64,000 nucleotides of DNA, from positions 32,779 through 96,778 of the forward strand of contig NZ_LGTB01000043.1 in the NCBI RefSeq assembly GCF_001238275.1, read 5' to 3'. The position numbers were made by a program, and so were the translations under genes. The first letter of the stretch is position 1. Every line of letters begins with the position of its first letter. This stretch comes from Bradyrhizobium viridifuturi. Its GTDB lineage: Bacteria > Pseudomonadota > Alphaproteobacteria > Rhizobiales > Xanthobacteraceae. This document shows, one piece after another, positions 8,324-16,989 of the stretch. A model generated the notes under the pieces. That model was not told the origin of the DNA and did no database searches. It was given only the letters and a program-made list of their open reading frames with translations.

Positions 8324-8656
8324 ATGATCAAAGCGCGCACCGCCAAATTCCAGATCGGGCAGATCGTCCGTCACCGGGTGTTCTCCTTCCGGGGCGTGAT
8401 TTTTGATATCGACCCGGAGTTCAACAACACCGAGGAATGGTGGCTGTCGATTCCCGAGGACATGCGGCCCCACAAGGACCAGCCGTTCTACCACCTGCTC
8501 GCGGAGAACTCGGAGACCGAGTATGTCGCCTATGTCTCGGAGCAGAACCTGCTGCCCGATGATTCCGGCGAACCGATCCGGCACTCGCAGGTCGCGGAGA
8601 TCTTCATCAAGGACAAGTCGGGCGGCTATCGTCCGCGCAATCCGTCGCTGAACTGA
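8324..8656 (+). CDS. hspQ: Heat shock protein HspQ
   Basis: A 110-residue HspQ (YccV-like) hemimethylated-DNA-binding fold protein. Clear family blocks are FQIGQIVRHRVFSFRGVIFD, NTEEWWLS, PHKDQPFYHLLAENSE and YVAYVSEQNLLPD. In enterobacteria HspQ is a heat-induced specificity factor of Lon and affects DnaA. That role is known from the family, not shown here. I chose the second ATG at 8324 (MIKARTAKFQ) because the seven residues before it are not part of the family. Convergent with the MFS gene. Confidence 0.9.
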   Translation: MIKARTAKFQIGQIVRHRVFSFRGVIFDIDPEFNNTEEWWLSIPEDMRPHKDQPFYHLLAENSETEYVAYVSEQNLLPDDSGEPIRHSQVAEIFIKDKSGGYRPRNPSLN

Positions 8657-8685
8657 CCCGCAGCACCGCGGCCCGGCCGGCCGCC

Positions 8686-9969
8686 TCATACCCCGTCACG
8701 CTTGGCCAGCGCCGCTGCGATCGTCCAGACCACGAACCCCGCCAGCGCCAATCCGGCGCCGACCAGGCCGGTCGAGGTCCAGCCATAGCCCGCCGCTACC
8801 GCCATTCCGCCGAGCCACGGCCCCAGCGCGTTTGCGGTGTTGAATGCGGAATGGTTGAGCGACGCAGCCAGGCTCTGCGCCTCGCCCGCGACGTCCATCA
8901 GCCGGGTCTGCAGCACGGTGGCGAGCGCGCCGCCGAGTCCGATCAGGAAGACATCCGCACTCAGCGTCCAGAAATTCAACGCCGCCAGCGGATACAGCGC
9001 CAGCGTCGCCGCCGACCACAGCAACAGCCCGCCCGCGGTCGCCATCAGCGCGCGGTCGGCAAAGCGCGGCACGATGATGTTGCCGGCGGTGAGGCCGGCC
9101 CCGAACACGCAGAGCGTCACCGGCACCAGCGCCGGAGAGGCGTGCGTCACCGCCAGCATGGTCGAGGCGAGATAGGTGTAGACCGAGAACAACCCGCCGA
9201 AGCCGGTCGCGCCGATCGCCAAGGTCAGCCAGACATGCTTGCGCCCGAGCGCGGACAGCTCGCGGAGCGGGCTCGCATTGCTGTTGGCGACGTCCCGCGG
9301 CGCGAACATCAGGACCAGGATGGCGGTGAGCAGCGCAAGGCCGGCGACGATCGCAAACGCCCAGCGCCAGCCGATCGCCTGCCCCACCCCGTTGGCGAGC
9401 GGCACGCCGATCGTCGTCGCAATGGTGAGGCCGAGCAGGACGCGGCCGACCGCCGCCGTGCGCTTGTCCATCGGCACCAGCGAGGCCGCGACCAGCATGG
9501 CGATGCCGAAATACGCGCCGTGCGGCAGCCCGGCGAGGAAGCGCAGCACCAGCATGGTGTGATAGTCGGGCGCGAGCCCTGAGAGGCCGTTCATCAGCGC
9601 GAAGAAGCCCATCAGCGCGATCAGCAGCGTCCGCCGCGTCATACGCGCCGACAGCACCGCGATCACGGGCGCGCCCACCACGACGCCGAGCGCATAGGCG
9701 CTGATCGCGTGGCCGGCCTGGGGCTCACTGATGTGCAGGTCGTGGGCGAAGAACGGCAGCAGGCTCATGGTCGCGAATTCGGCGATGCCGATCGCGAAGC
9801 CGCCCATCGCCAACGAGAGGTGGATGATGCCCGGATGAAACGCGCCGGGAACATTGTCCTGGTCGAGGCGGCTCTCCGCATCGGCCGAAGCGCGGCCGCT
9901 CGGCGGCAAAGCCTCGTTCTTCGGCCGGGAGAGCGGTTCCCGCCGCTGCTTGCTGACTTGCTGGGACAT
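8686..9969 (-). CDS. MFS transporter (AraJ/DHA type)
   Basis: A 427-residue major facilitator superfamily protein with 12 hydrophobic helices. It has the AraJ-like start (IAEFATMSLLPFFAHDLHIS), a loop 2-3 motif ARMTRRTLLI and the motif C-like region LLGLTIATTIGVPLANGVGQ. Such proteins export sugars or drugs; the substrate is not predictable. The N-terminal 45 residues are charged and unusually long. The start at 9969 has a GGAAG ribosome-binding site and avoids 34 non-conserved residues upstream. Convergent with hspQ. Confidence 0.85.
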   Translation of the reverse strand: MSQQVSKQRREPLSRPKNEALPPSGRASADAESRLDQDNVPGAFHPGIIHLSLAMGGFAIGIAEFATMSLLPFFAHDLHISEPQAGHAISAYALGVVVGAPVIAVLSARMTRRTLLIALMGFFALMNGLSGLAPDYHTMLVLRFLAGLPHGAYFGIAMLVAASLVPMDKRTAAVGRVLLGLTIATTIGVPLANGVGQAIGWRWAFAIVAGLALLTAILVLMFAPRDVANSNASPLRELSALGRKHVWLTLAIGATGFGGLFSVYTYLASTMLAVTHASPALVPVTLCVFGAGLTAGNIIVPRFADRALMATAGGLLLWSAATLALYPLAALNFWTLSADVFLIGLGGALATVLQTRLMDVAGEAQSLAASLNHSAFNTANALGPWLGGMAVAAGYGWTSTGLVGAGLALAGFVVWTIAAALAKRDGV

Positions 9970-10284
9970 TGGCGACTTCCATGACTGCGAACGGGCTTGC
10001 GGCCCAGGCGAGGTCCGGTCGCATCGCGCCATCATCGATCGGCACAGCGGCCAGGATCCGCGGAAGACCACGCGCGTGGTTGCGCAACGAAGGCGCGCTT
10101 GCCGCGCTTCGCCTGGCCTCCCGTGACGGATTTATGATTGTGCTTCGACGCCCGAGGACTTGTCCGGACAAGGCAATGGTGATGCGGCTTGGCGCGATCG
10201 ATTTGCCTCACGCGACCATCGCACACGACCTGCGCAATCACCAGCGCTGCAGGCTGCCATCAGCCAGTCCGTATCGCATGACAA
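9970..10284. other. Intergenic region, no gene seen
   Basis: About 315 bp between the MFS start and the terminator of the IalB gene. It should hold the MFS promoter on the minus strand. Short open frames exist on both strands but none has convincing composition or family resemblance. Confidence 0.5.
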
Positions 10285-10310
10285 AGAAGGCGCCCTTGCG
10301 GGCGCCTTCT
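10285..10310 (-). terminator. Rho-independent terminator of the IalB gene
   Basis: A perfect 11-bp stem (10285-10295 with 10300-10310) with a 4-nt loop. Read on the minus strand it ends in TTTGT, 40 bp after the stop codon of the IalB-family gene. Confidence 0.75.
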
Positions 10311-10350
10311 GATTTGCGATGATCTCGCGATGTCGTGAGCGCTTGAACGC

Positions 10351-11187
10351 TTACTTGGCTGCGGGGTTGGCCGGAGCCGGCGTCGCACCAGCAGCGCCGG
10401 CGCCTTCCAGCTTCTTGCGCTGCTCTTCGGCGCGCTTCTGCAACTCTTCCTGCAGCTTCTTCGAGTTTTCCTCGAACACCTTCGGATCGGTCGGAGGGCC
10501 GTCGAAGGCCTTGGCGAATTCGGTGTTGAGCGGCAGCGGCAGCGTCAGCGGCGCACCGTTCGAATTGATCGCCTGGACCACGAGGTTCTGGCCCTTCTTC
10601 ATGTTGGCGATCAGCTCGGGCGTTGCCTCATAGTCGGACATGCAGCCGTTCTGGAAGCAGATCACGTAGGGCGCCTGCTGCGGCGGATTGTTGTCGACGA
10701 TGATGCGGGTGCCGTGCACGAGCTGCATGCCGAGCGGCAGCGTGACGCGCAGGATCTTCTTCGGCTCGCCTTCCGGCTCGATGATCACGGCGGCGATCAC
10801 CGGCTGGCCGGACTCGATGCGGCCGTCCTTGCCGGTGAAGCACACCTGCTTGGCGTTGGCTTCCTGGCCCTTCAGACAGAACTTGGTCCAGGGGGCGTAG
10901 ATGAGCTGGATCTGCTGATCCTGGGGCGGCTGCTGGCCGGCAGCCGCAGCGGGCGGCGCACCTGCGGCCGGTGCCTGGGCTGCGGGCGCCGGGGCCGCCG
11001 GAGCCGCCTTCGGAGCTGCCTTGGGTGCCGCCTTGGGCGCAGCCTTCGGTGCCGCGGGCGCCGGCGCTGCCGGCTGCTGGGCCTGAGCGGCAGGAACCAG
11101 GAGCGCTGCAGAGAATGCCGTCGCCGCCATCAGGGCAACAATTCGCCCATGCGGCCGGACCGGGGCGGCCAAGATACGGAAATTCAT
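10351..11187 (-). CDS. Invasion-associated locus B (IalB) family protein
   Basis: A 278-residue secreted protein. The signal peptide ends at VPAAQAQ (residues ~20-32). A low-complexity linker with AAPK repeats and Ala/Pro runs spans residues ~38-85. The IalB-like beta domain has four cysteines (KFCLKGQ, KQVCFTG, YVICFQNGCMSDYE). A charged C-terminal tail (EELQKRAEEQRKKLEG) may be helical. IalB of Bartonella is linked to erythrocyte invasion; in soil rhizobiales the family is common and its function unknown. The ATG at 11187 places the signal peptide at the N-terminus. Confidence 0.85.
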   Translation of the reverse strand: MNFRILAAPVRPHGRIVALMAATAFSAALLVPAAQAQQPAAPAPAAPKAAPKAAPKAAPKAAPAAPAPAAQAPAAGAPPAAAAGQQPPQDQQIQLIYAPWTKFCLKGQEANAKQVCFTGKDGRIESGQPVIAAVIIEPEGEPKKILRVTLPLGMQLVHGTRIIVDNNPPQQAPYVICFQNGCMSDYEATPELIANMKKGQNLVVQAINSNGAPLTLPLPLNTEFAKAFDGPPTDPKVFEENSKKLQEELQKRAEEQRKKLEGAGAAGATPAPANPAAK

Positions 11188-11411
11188 TGCGGAAAACCCT
11201 TTCTGAACGGCAGCGCCCGAAACCGCTGCAGGCGCCGACACATAGCCGTTTGGGCGGCTGTCTCCTAGTCAATTGAGGCGGATACGTGACAGGCGTTCCC
11301 GCCTTCGAATTGCACGCCTTCAATACAGCGGCGCGCGGAAAGATCAATGCCGACAAGCGCATTTGCGCCTATGTGACGACGAGTTTCAGCGGCCTGTGAT
11401 AAACCTCGGCC

Positions 11412-13318
11412 GTGACGTTTCGCGAATCAAATCCGGCGCCTCACGCACGTGTTCCCGGGCACGGTGGGCGCGCCGCACTGGCCGCCATCCGGCTCGCCTT
11501 TGCATTCTTCCTGGCATTCGTCCCGGCGCTGCTGACGGGCGCGTTGGCCCCCGCGGCGGCCGCCGAGAGCCAGGCGATCGCGATGCACGGTGCACCCGCG
11601 CTGCCGGCCGACTTCACCCATTTGCCCTATGCCAATCCAGACGCCCCCAAGGGCGGCCGGCTGGTCCTGAGCCCGCGGGAGGGCACTTTCGACAGCCTCA
11701 ACCCCTTGATTGTCAGGGGCCTCGCCGTGCAGCAGCTGAGGGGCTACGCCTATGAGCGCGGCTATGTCTACGAAAGCCTGCTGGTGCGGAACAATGACGA
11801 GCCATTCACGCTCTACGGCCTGCTCGCCCGCAGCGTCGAGACCGACGACGCCCGAAGCTATGTGACATTCCATATCGACCCTCGGGCGCGCTTCTCCGAC
11901 GGCCACGAGGTCACCGCCGACGACGTGGTGTTCTCGCTCGAGCTGCTGCGCGATCACGGCCGTCCGCTGCATCACCAGTATTATTCGAAAGTCGCAAAGA
12001 CCGAGGTGCTCGACCCGCTCACGGTGCGGTTCGATTTCGGCGGCGTCGCGGATCGCGAGTTGCCGATGATCCTCGGCCTGATGCCAATCCTGCCGCGCCA
12101 CGCCACCGACGTCTCCAGATTCGAGGAGACCACCTTGGCGCCGCCGATCGGCTCCGGCCCGTATCGCGTGACGGCGGTGAAGCCCGGCACCAGCGTGACC
12201 TTCACCCGCAATCCCGATTACTGGGGTCGCGACTTGCCGGTGAATCGGGGCCTCTGGAATTTCGACGAGATCAGGCTCGACTACTACCGCGACGCCAACG
12301 GCCAGTTCGAGGCGTTCAAGCGCGGCCTCTATGACTTCAGGACCGAGCCCGAGCCGCTGCGCTGGCACGATGGCTACGATTTCCCCGCAGCCAAGAGCGG
12401 CGAGGTGATCCGCGAGGCCATCAAGATCGGCACGCCGCAACCGTCTGAATTCCTGGTGTTCAACACCAGGCGGCCGAAATTTGCCGACGTCAGGGTGCGG
12501 CAGGCCCTGCTGATGCTGTTCGATTTCGAATGGATCAACCGCAACTACTATTTCGGACTCTATTCGCGCTCGGGCGGCTATTTCGCCGGTTCGGAACTGT
12601 CCGCCTATGGTCGCCCCGCCGACGATCGCGAGCGCGAACTGCTGAAGCCCTATCTGCCGCACATTCCGCCTGACATCCTCGAGGCCGCTATCACCTCCCC
12701 GTCACCGACGGCTCGGGGCGCGACCGCACCATCCTTCGCGATGCGCTCGCGCTGTTGTCCGAGGCGGGCTACGCGCTCGACGGCACGGTGCTGAAGCAGC
12801 GTTCGACCGGGACGCCGCTCCGCATCGAGATCCTGGTGACGAGCCGCGAGCATGAGCGGATCGCCCTCGCCTACCAGCGTGACCTGAAGCGCGCCGGCAT
12901 CGACGCCGCGGTGCGGGTGGTCGACGCGGTGCAATTCGAGCAGCGCAGGGTCGCTTATGACTACGACATGATCCCCATCCGCTGGGACCAGTCGCTGTCG
13001 CCCGGCAACGAGCAGTGGTTCTACTGGGGAAGCCAGGCCGCCGATGTGCCGGGCACCCGGAATTACATGGGCGCCAAGGATTCCGCGATCGACGCCATGA
13101 TCGCGGCGCTGCTGGCGGCGCGGGAGCGGCCGGCCTTCGTCTCGGCGGTGCGGGCACTGGACCGGGCCCTGACGTCGGGCTTCTACGCTATCCCCCTATT
13201 TAACTTGGGAGAGCAATGGATCGCGCGGTGGAATCGGATAGAACGGCCTTCGACCACGGCGCTGACGGGCTACCTGCCGGAGACTTGGTGGCAGAAGCCC
13301 GGCGCGCAATCCAGATGA
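11412..13318 (+). pseudogene. Family 5 solute-binding protein, frameshifted
   Basis: An extracellular peptide/oligopeptide-binding protein (SBP family 5, YejA/DppA-like). Signal region LAFAFFLAFVPALLTG, then FTHLPYANPDAPKGGRLVLS, FHIDPRARFSDGHEVTADDV and FNTRRPKFADVRVRQALLML. The frame from 11412 runs out at 12794, but similarity continues in another frame (PVTDGSGRDR, then LSEAGYAL ... ETWWQKPG) to 13318. Adding one G to the G pair at 12683-12684 restores a continuous reading (LEGRYHLPVTDGSG). This is a one-base deletion in a short homopolymer: a recent pseudogene, or a sequencing error. The joined product would be about 635 residues, normal for this subgroup. Confidence 0.8.
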
Positions 13319-13334
13319 TGCGAGCGCACGCCGT

Positions 13335-14888
13335 ATGATCTGGTCCGATCGAAGCGATGCAACCGACGTTGAACCCTTGAACCAGTCGATCACCTCGCCA
13401 ACGCTCGACACGCTGTTCAAGCGCACGCTGGCGCGGCAGCCCGAGGCGCTGGCGCTGGTCGATCCGCTCAACAAGCAACGCATCACCGGACAGACCCGCA
13501 AGCGCCTGACCTACGCGCAGGCCGACCGCGCCATCACCGCGATTGCAGCCCATTTCGTCGAGATCGGATTGCCGGCCAATACGGTGATCGCGGTTCAGCT
13601 TCCCGGTACGGTCGAGTTCGCCCTGACACTCCTCGCTGCCCACCGGGTCGGCCTCGTCGTGGTGCCGTTGCCGCTGCTGTGGCGGCAGGCCGAGCTGACG
13701 TCGGTGCTCAACCGCACCGCTGCGCGGGCGATCGTCACCTGCGGCAAGATCGACGGCGTCTCCTATGCCGACATCGCCATGAACGCTGCGGCCGAAGCCT
13801 TCTCCATCCGCCACGTCTGCGGCTTCGGCACCGATCTGCCTGAAGGCATGTCGTCGCTCGACGAGGCGATCCTGCAGGACTCCCGAACCACGCGTCGCAT
13901 GATCGAGGATGGCCGCAAGCCGGCGCTGATCTCGTTCGACGTCACCAGCGACGGCTTTCGTCCGGTGCCGCGCGCACATTTCGGCCTGATCGCAGGCGGG
14001 CTCGCGATGTCGCTGGAGAGCGACCTGCCACAAGGCGCCACCATCATGTCGGCGTTCGCGCCGATGTCGTTTGCGGGCATCTGTGCGTCGCTGGTGACCT
14101 GGCTGCTGTCAGGCGGAACGCTTGTCATGCATCACCCGTTCGACGAGGAGACGTTTGAAGCCCAGTTCAAAGATCACGGCTGCGACACGCTGATCGCGCC
14201 GGCGCAACTCGCGCTAAAGCTCGACGAGCAAGGCCTGTCGGAGCGGCTGCCCACCCTGCGCAATGTGATCGGCCTGTGGCGCACGCCGGAGCAGGTTGCC
14301 TCCAGTGCGCACTGGACCTCGCGGCGGGTGACCATGACCGACGTCTATCTGTTCGGCGAGGCCGGGCTGTTCGGCGCCCGCCGCAGCGCCGAGGACGGAT
14401 CGCCGGCGCCGATCAAGCCGGGTCCGCACAGCGCGCCGCGCGAGGCGCCCGGCGCATCGATCGCCGGCGAGATCCTGCTGACCCCGAAAGGCACGCTCGG
14501 CCTGCGCGGCCCGATGGTGCCGGTCGCCGCCTATGCGCCGCCGCCACCTCCGGGCGACAGCCTGATCGCGCCGCCGCCGCGCGATTACGTCGACACCGAA
14601 TACGCCGCGCGGCTCGACCGCGTGACCGGCGCCGTCAACATCACCGCCCCGCCGTCGGGGGTCATGACGGTCGGCGGCTACCGTTTCCTTGCCCAGGAAC
14701 TGCAGGAATGGTCGCGCCGGCTCGGCCAGGGCGCATTGTTGACGGCATTGCCGGACCGCCTCAGCGGCCACCGGCTCGCCGGGCGGGCCCAGGACAATGC
14801 CCGGGCCCGCGACGCCCTCACAGAACTTGGGCTTAACCCGTTGATGGTCGAGGCGTTTCGCGACCGTAGCGGCACCGGGACGCCCTAA
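13335..14888 (+). CDS. Degenerate adenylate-forming (AMP-binding) enzyme
   Basis: A 517-residue protein with the overall layout of acyl-CoA synthetases/AMP ligases: LTYAQADRAITAIAAHF near residue 55, GLPANTVIAVQLPGTVEF, then a large domain. The phosphate-binding loop, normally T-S-G-T-T-G-x-P-K-G, reads here SFDVTSDGFRPVPRA near residue 195. The usual C-terminal hinge and catalytic Lys are not recognisable; the end reads LNPLMVEAFRDRSG. Adenylating activity is therefore doubtful. It starts 16 bp after the solute-binding gene and may be cotranscribed with it. Function unknown. Confidence 0.7.
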   Translation: MIWSDRSDATDVEPLNQSITSPTLDTLFKRTLARQPEALALVDPLNKQRITGQTRKRLTYAQADRAITAIAAHFVEIGLPANTVIAVQLPGTVEFALTLLAAHRVGLVVVPLPLLWRQAELTSVLNRTAARAIVTCGKIDGVSYADIAMNAAAEAFSIRHVCGFGTDLPEGMSSLDEAILQDSRTTRRMIEDGRKPALISFDVTSDGFRPVPRAHFGLIAGGLAMSLESDLPQGATIMSAFAPMSFAGICASLVTWLLSGGTLVMHHPFDEETFEAQFKDHGCDTLIAPAQLALKLDEQGLSERLPTLRNVIGLWRTPEQVASSAHWTSRRVTMTDVYLFGEAGLFGARRSAEDGSPAPIKPGPHSAPREAPGASIAGEILLTPKGTLGLRGPMVPVAAYAPPPPPGDSLIAPPPRDYVDTEYAARLDRVTGAVNITAPPSGVMTVGGYRFLAQELQEWSRRLGQGALLTALPDRLSGHRLAGRAQDNARARDALTELGLNPLMVEAFRDRSGTGTP

Positions 14889-14994
14889 AATCTTATCATT
14901 GCGTTAGTCTTAGCATTGTGTTGACGCCGCATTAAGCCATGCCAACTAGCATCGCAGCCGTTGCTGTTCTTAAGCATTGGTTTCGAGCGTTCGA

Positions 14995-16221
14995 ATGTCT
15001 CAACAAGGTCCGGTTCTCATCGTCTCGGCGTCGGCAAAGCCGCCGTTCGCCGCGGTCCTCGATGAGACCAAGCTGTTTCCGGTCGTCGTCACTGACTGGA
15101 GCGAGGTCGGGCGCGCCATCGAGCAGGTCAAACCGGCGGCGATCATCGCGGCCGCCGAGGGCGTCGACTTCGTCACCCTGTCGGGCCTTGCCAAGCGCGC
15201 CGCCGCCCGCGCGCCCTATCTGCCGCTGATCGCGGTCGATCCCGCGACCACCCTGCCCGATACCGTGATCGCGTTCTTCCAGCACAAGGGCATGCCGGAT
15301 CGCCTGGTCGCCCGGCTCAACGCATCCCTACGCGTTCGCGCGCTGCATGCGACCGTGATGCGCCGCCTGGTGCCGCCGGCGCCGATCGCAATGTCCGATA
15401 TCGATCCGGTCGGAGAGGCCACGGCGCTCCTGATCGGCCGTGGCGGCGCCTATCCGGCGCTGTCGGTTGCGCTCGGCGAACGCGCCGGCGTGGTTGGCGC
15501 GCTCAGCATCGAGGCGGCTGCAAAACATCTCTCCAACCGCGACATCGACGGCATCGTGCTGGCCGAGGGCTTCACGCCGCGTGTGATGGATGCGTTCCTG
15601 ACGGTGCTGACCGAGGACGTTCGCTTCCGTCCATTGCCCGTGATCGTCGCATCCGGCGAGCTCACGCCGCGCTACGAGCTGCCCAATCTGGAGATCGTCA
15701 CGGCCGGGCCGACCCGCGTCGCCGACATGGCGCTGCCGATGATCCGGCAGCATGCCTTCGAGGCGCGGCTCGGCCGCATGCTCAAGGCGATCGACGCCAA
15801 GGGCCTGATCGATCCCCGCACCGGCCTGCTCACCAAGGCCGCGTTCGAGCGCGACTTCGCGACCGCCATCTATCACACCGCCGAGCGCGGCGGCGCGATC
15901 TCGGTGGCCCGCTTCACCTTCGACAACGCGCAACCGCGTGCGCAATTCGACGGCGCGCGGATCATCAGCCGGCTGATGCGGCAGGCCGATTTTGGCGCTG
16001 TCTATGACGACCGCTCGCTGGTCGTGGCGTTCGCCGGCACCGACCTGCGCAACGCGCAGGCGATCACGCGGCGCCTCGCGAGCGTGATGCGCCACACCCA
16101 GAACGGCCGCCGCGACGTCAGGGCCGAGCCGGCCGTCAGCGTTGCCACGCTGCTGCCGACCGATTCCGCCCAGTCGCTGCTGGGACGCCTGTTCGCAGCA
16201 CCGGAGCGCGCGGCGTCGTAA
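14995..16221 (+). CDS. Degenerate GGDEF-domain protein
   Basis: A 408-residue protein. Residues 1-270 form an alternating alpha/beta region like tandem receiver-type folds (GPVLIVSASAK at the start) without a clear phosphoacceptor set. The C-terminal ~150 residues follow the diguanylate cyclase fold (DPRTGLLTKAAFERDF ... ARIISRLMRQADFGAVYDD). The catalytic GGDEF signature is absent; YDDRSLVVAF sits in its place. It is probably a non-catalytic sensor or scaffold. The ATG at 14995 (MSQQGPV) gives a compact start. A weak promoter (TTGACG at 14921) lies upstream. Confidence 0.7.
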   Translation: MSQQGPVLIVSASAKPPFAAVLDETKLFPVVVTDWSEVGRAIEQVKPAAIIAAAEGVDFVTLSGLAKRAAARAPYLPLIAVDPATTLPDTVIAFFQHKGMPDRLVARLNASLRVRALHATVMRRLVPPAPIAMSDIDPVGEATALLIGRGGAYPALSVALGERAGVVGALSIEAAAKHLSNRDIDGIVLAEGFTPRVMDAFLTVLTEDVRFRPLPVIVASGELTPRYELPNLEIVTAGPTRVADMALPMIRQHAFEARLGRMLKAIDAKGLIDPRTGLLTKAAFERDFATAIYHTAERGGAISVARFTFDNAQPRAQFDGARIISRLMRQADFGAVYDDRSLVVAFAGTDLRNAQAITRRLASVMRHTQNGRRDVRAEPAVSVATLLPTDSAQSLLGRLFAAPERAAS

Positions 16222-16276
16222 CAAGCTCTTTAGCGCCTATCTGTTGTTGCGATCGCTGCGCAGGTATCGCCGGCCG

Positions 16277-16305
16277 GCGAAGCCGCCTTATCTGGGCGGC
16301 TTCGC
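16277..16305. terminator. Strong hairpin downstream of the GGDEF gene
   Basis: An 11-bp perfect stem (16277-16287 with 16295-16305) lies 55 bp after the GGDEF stop. There is no T-run on either side, so it could be a Rho-dependent end, an RNA-stabilising hairpin or a palindromic repeat. Confidence 0.45.
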
Positions 16306-16324
16306 ATGCCTGTCCTTCGCGCCC

Positions 16325-16711
16325 TCACGCGTGCTGCGGTTGCGCCAGCTGGCTGACCTGCGTCGCCGGCGGATCGACAACCAGGGTACCGCCATGGCCG
16401 TCGCTCGAGGTCGTGAAGGTCGAGGCCATGTAGTTGCCCAGCAGTGCAATGCTCGCCGTGACGGTGCCGTCCGTCACCGTGAGCGTTCCGTTCGTGCTGG
16501 TTCCGCTGAAGCTCGGCGTTTGAACGTTCGCAAAACTGATATTCGCGAAATCGATCGCGTCCGAACCCGTCATCCCGGCGACGGTGCCGTTGAAGCTCGC
16601 CGAATTATCGAGCTTCAGCGTTCCCGTCGAACCCAGCCCGGCCGTTGGCCCGCTGCCGAGCTTGGCCGGCGGCGTGCCGGCAGCGGAAAAAAGCCCGCAC
16701 GCCCGCGCCAA
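16325..16711 (-). pseudogene. Truncated adhesin-like C-terminal fragment
   Basis: A 128-residue frame whose content matches the C-terminal repeat of very large exported beta-strand-repeat proteins of bradyrhizobia: GTLKLDNSASFNGTVAGM, SDAIDFANISFANV, LLGNYMASTFTTSSDGHGGT, LVVDPP. Such proteins are usually thousands of residues long and secreted by type I systems. Here everything upstream is missing, and the sequence past 16711 turns AT-richer and unrelated. This is a remnant of a deleted gene. Confidence 0.65.
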
Positions 16712-16989
16712 TCCACTTGGCGCGAACTCTTGATCATTGAGCTTCGGAGAGCAGTTGAAATGCTGGCGAGACGCGAACCAGATTCAAGATGCTACGTCAT
16801 CCAAAATATAAAAGCCGGTCTGAATAAAAAACACGATCAGCTTACGATTCGTCGAAAAGCCGTCAAGATCCAGTTGGCTTAAAGTTCAAAGTTCCCTGCC
16901 CGTTGTTCACACTGTGGAACCGTCGCGCCCTCCTGGGATCTTCGGTTCCACTCTGAGACCAATCCGCGAAGTGAAGATCGTTTCGATCT
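16712..16989. other. Low-GC junction region, no gene seen
   Basis: About 280 bp, AT-richer than its surroundings, between the adhesin remnant and the caspase gene. It ends in an 8-bp hairpin with a TTT loop around 16973-16991 that overlaps the caspase stop. No reading frame is convincing. Composition suggests a deletion or insertion junction. Confidence 0.4.

Noticed and set aside
10971..11276. CRISPR-like or repeat array around the AAPK-coding segment
   Set aside because: The periodicity is codon repetition of an Ala/Pro/Lys linker in the IalB gene, with no spacers.
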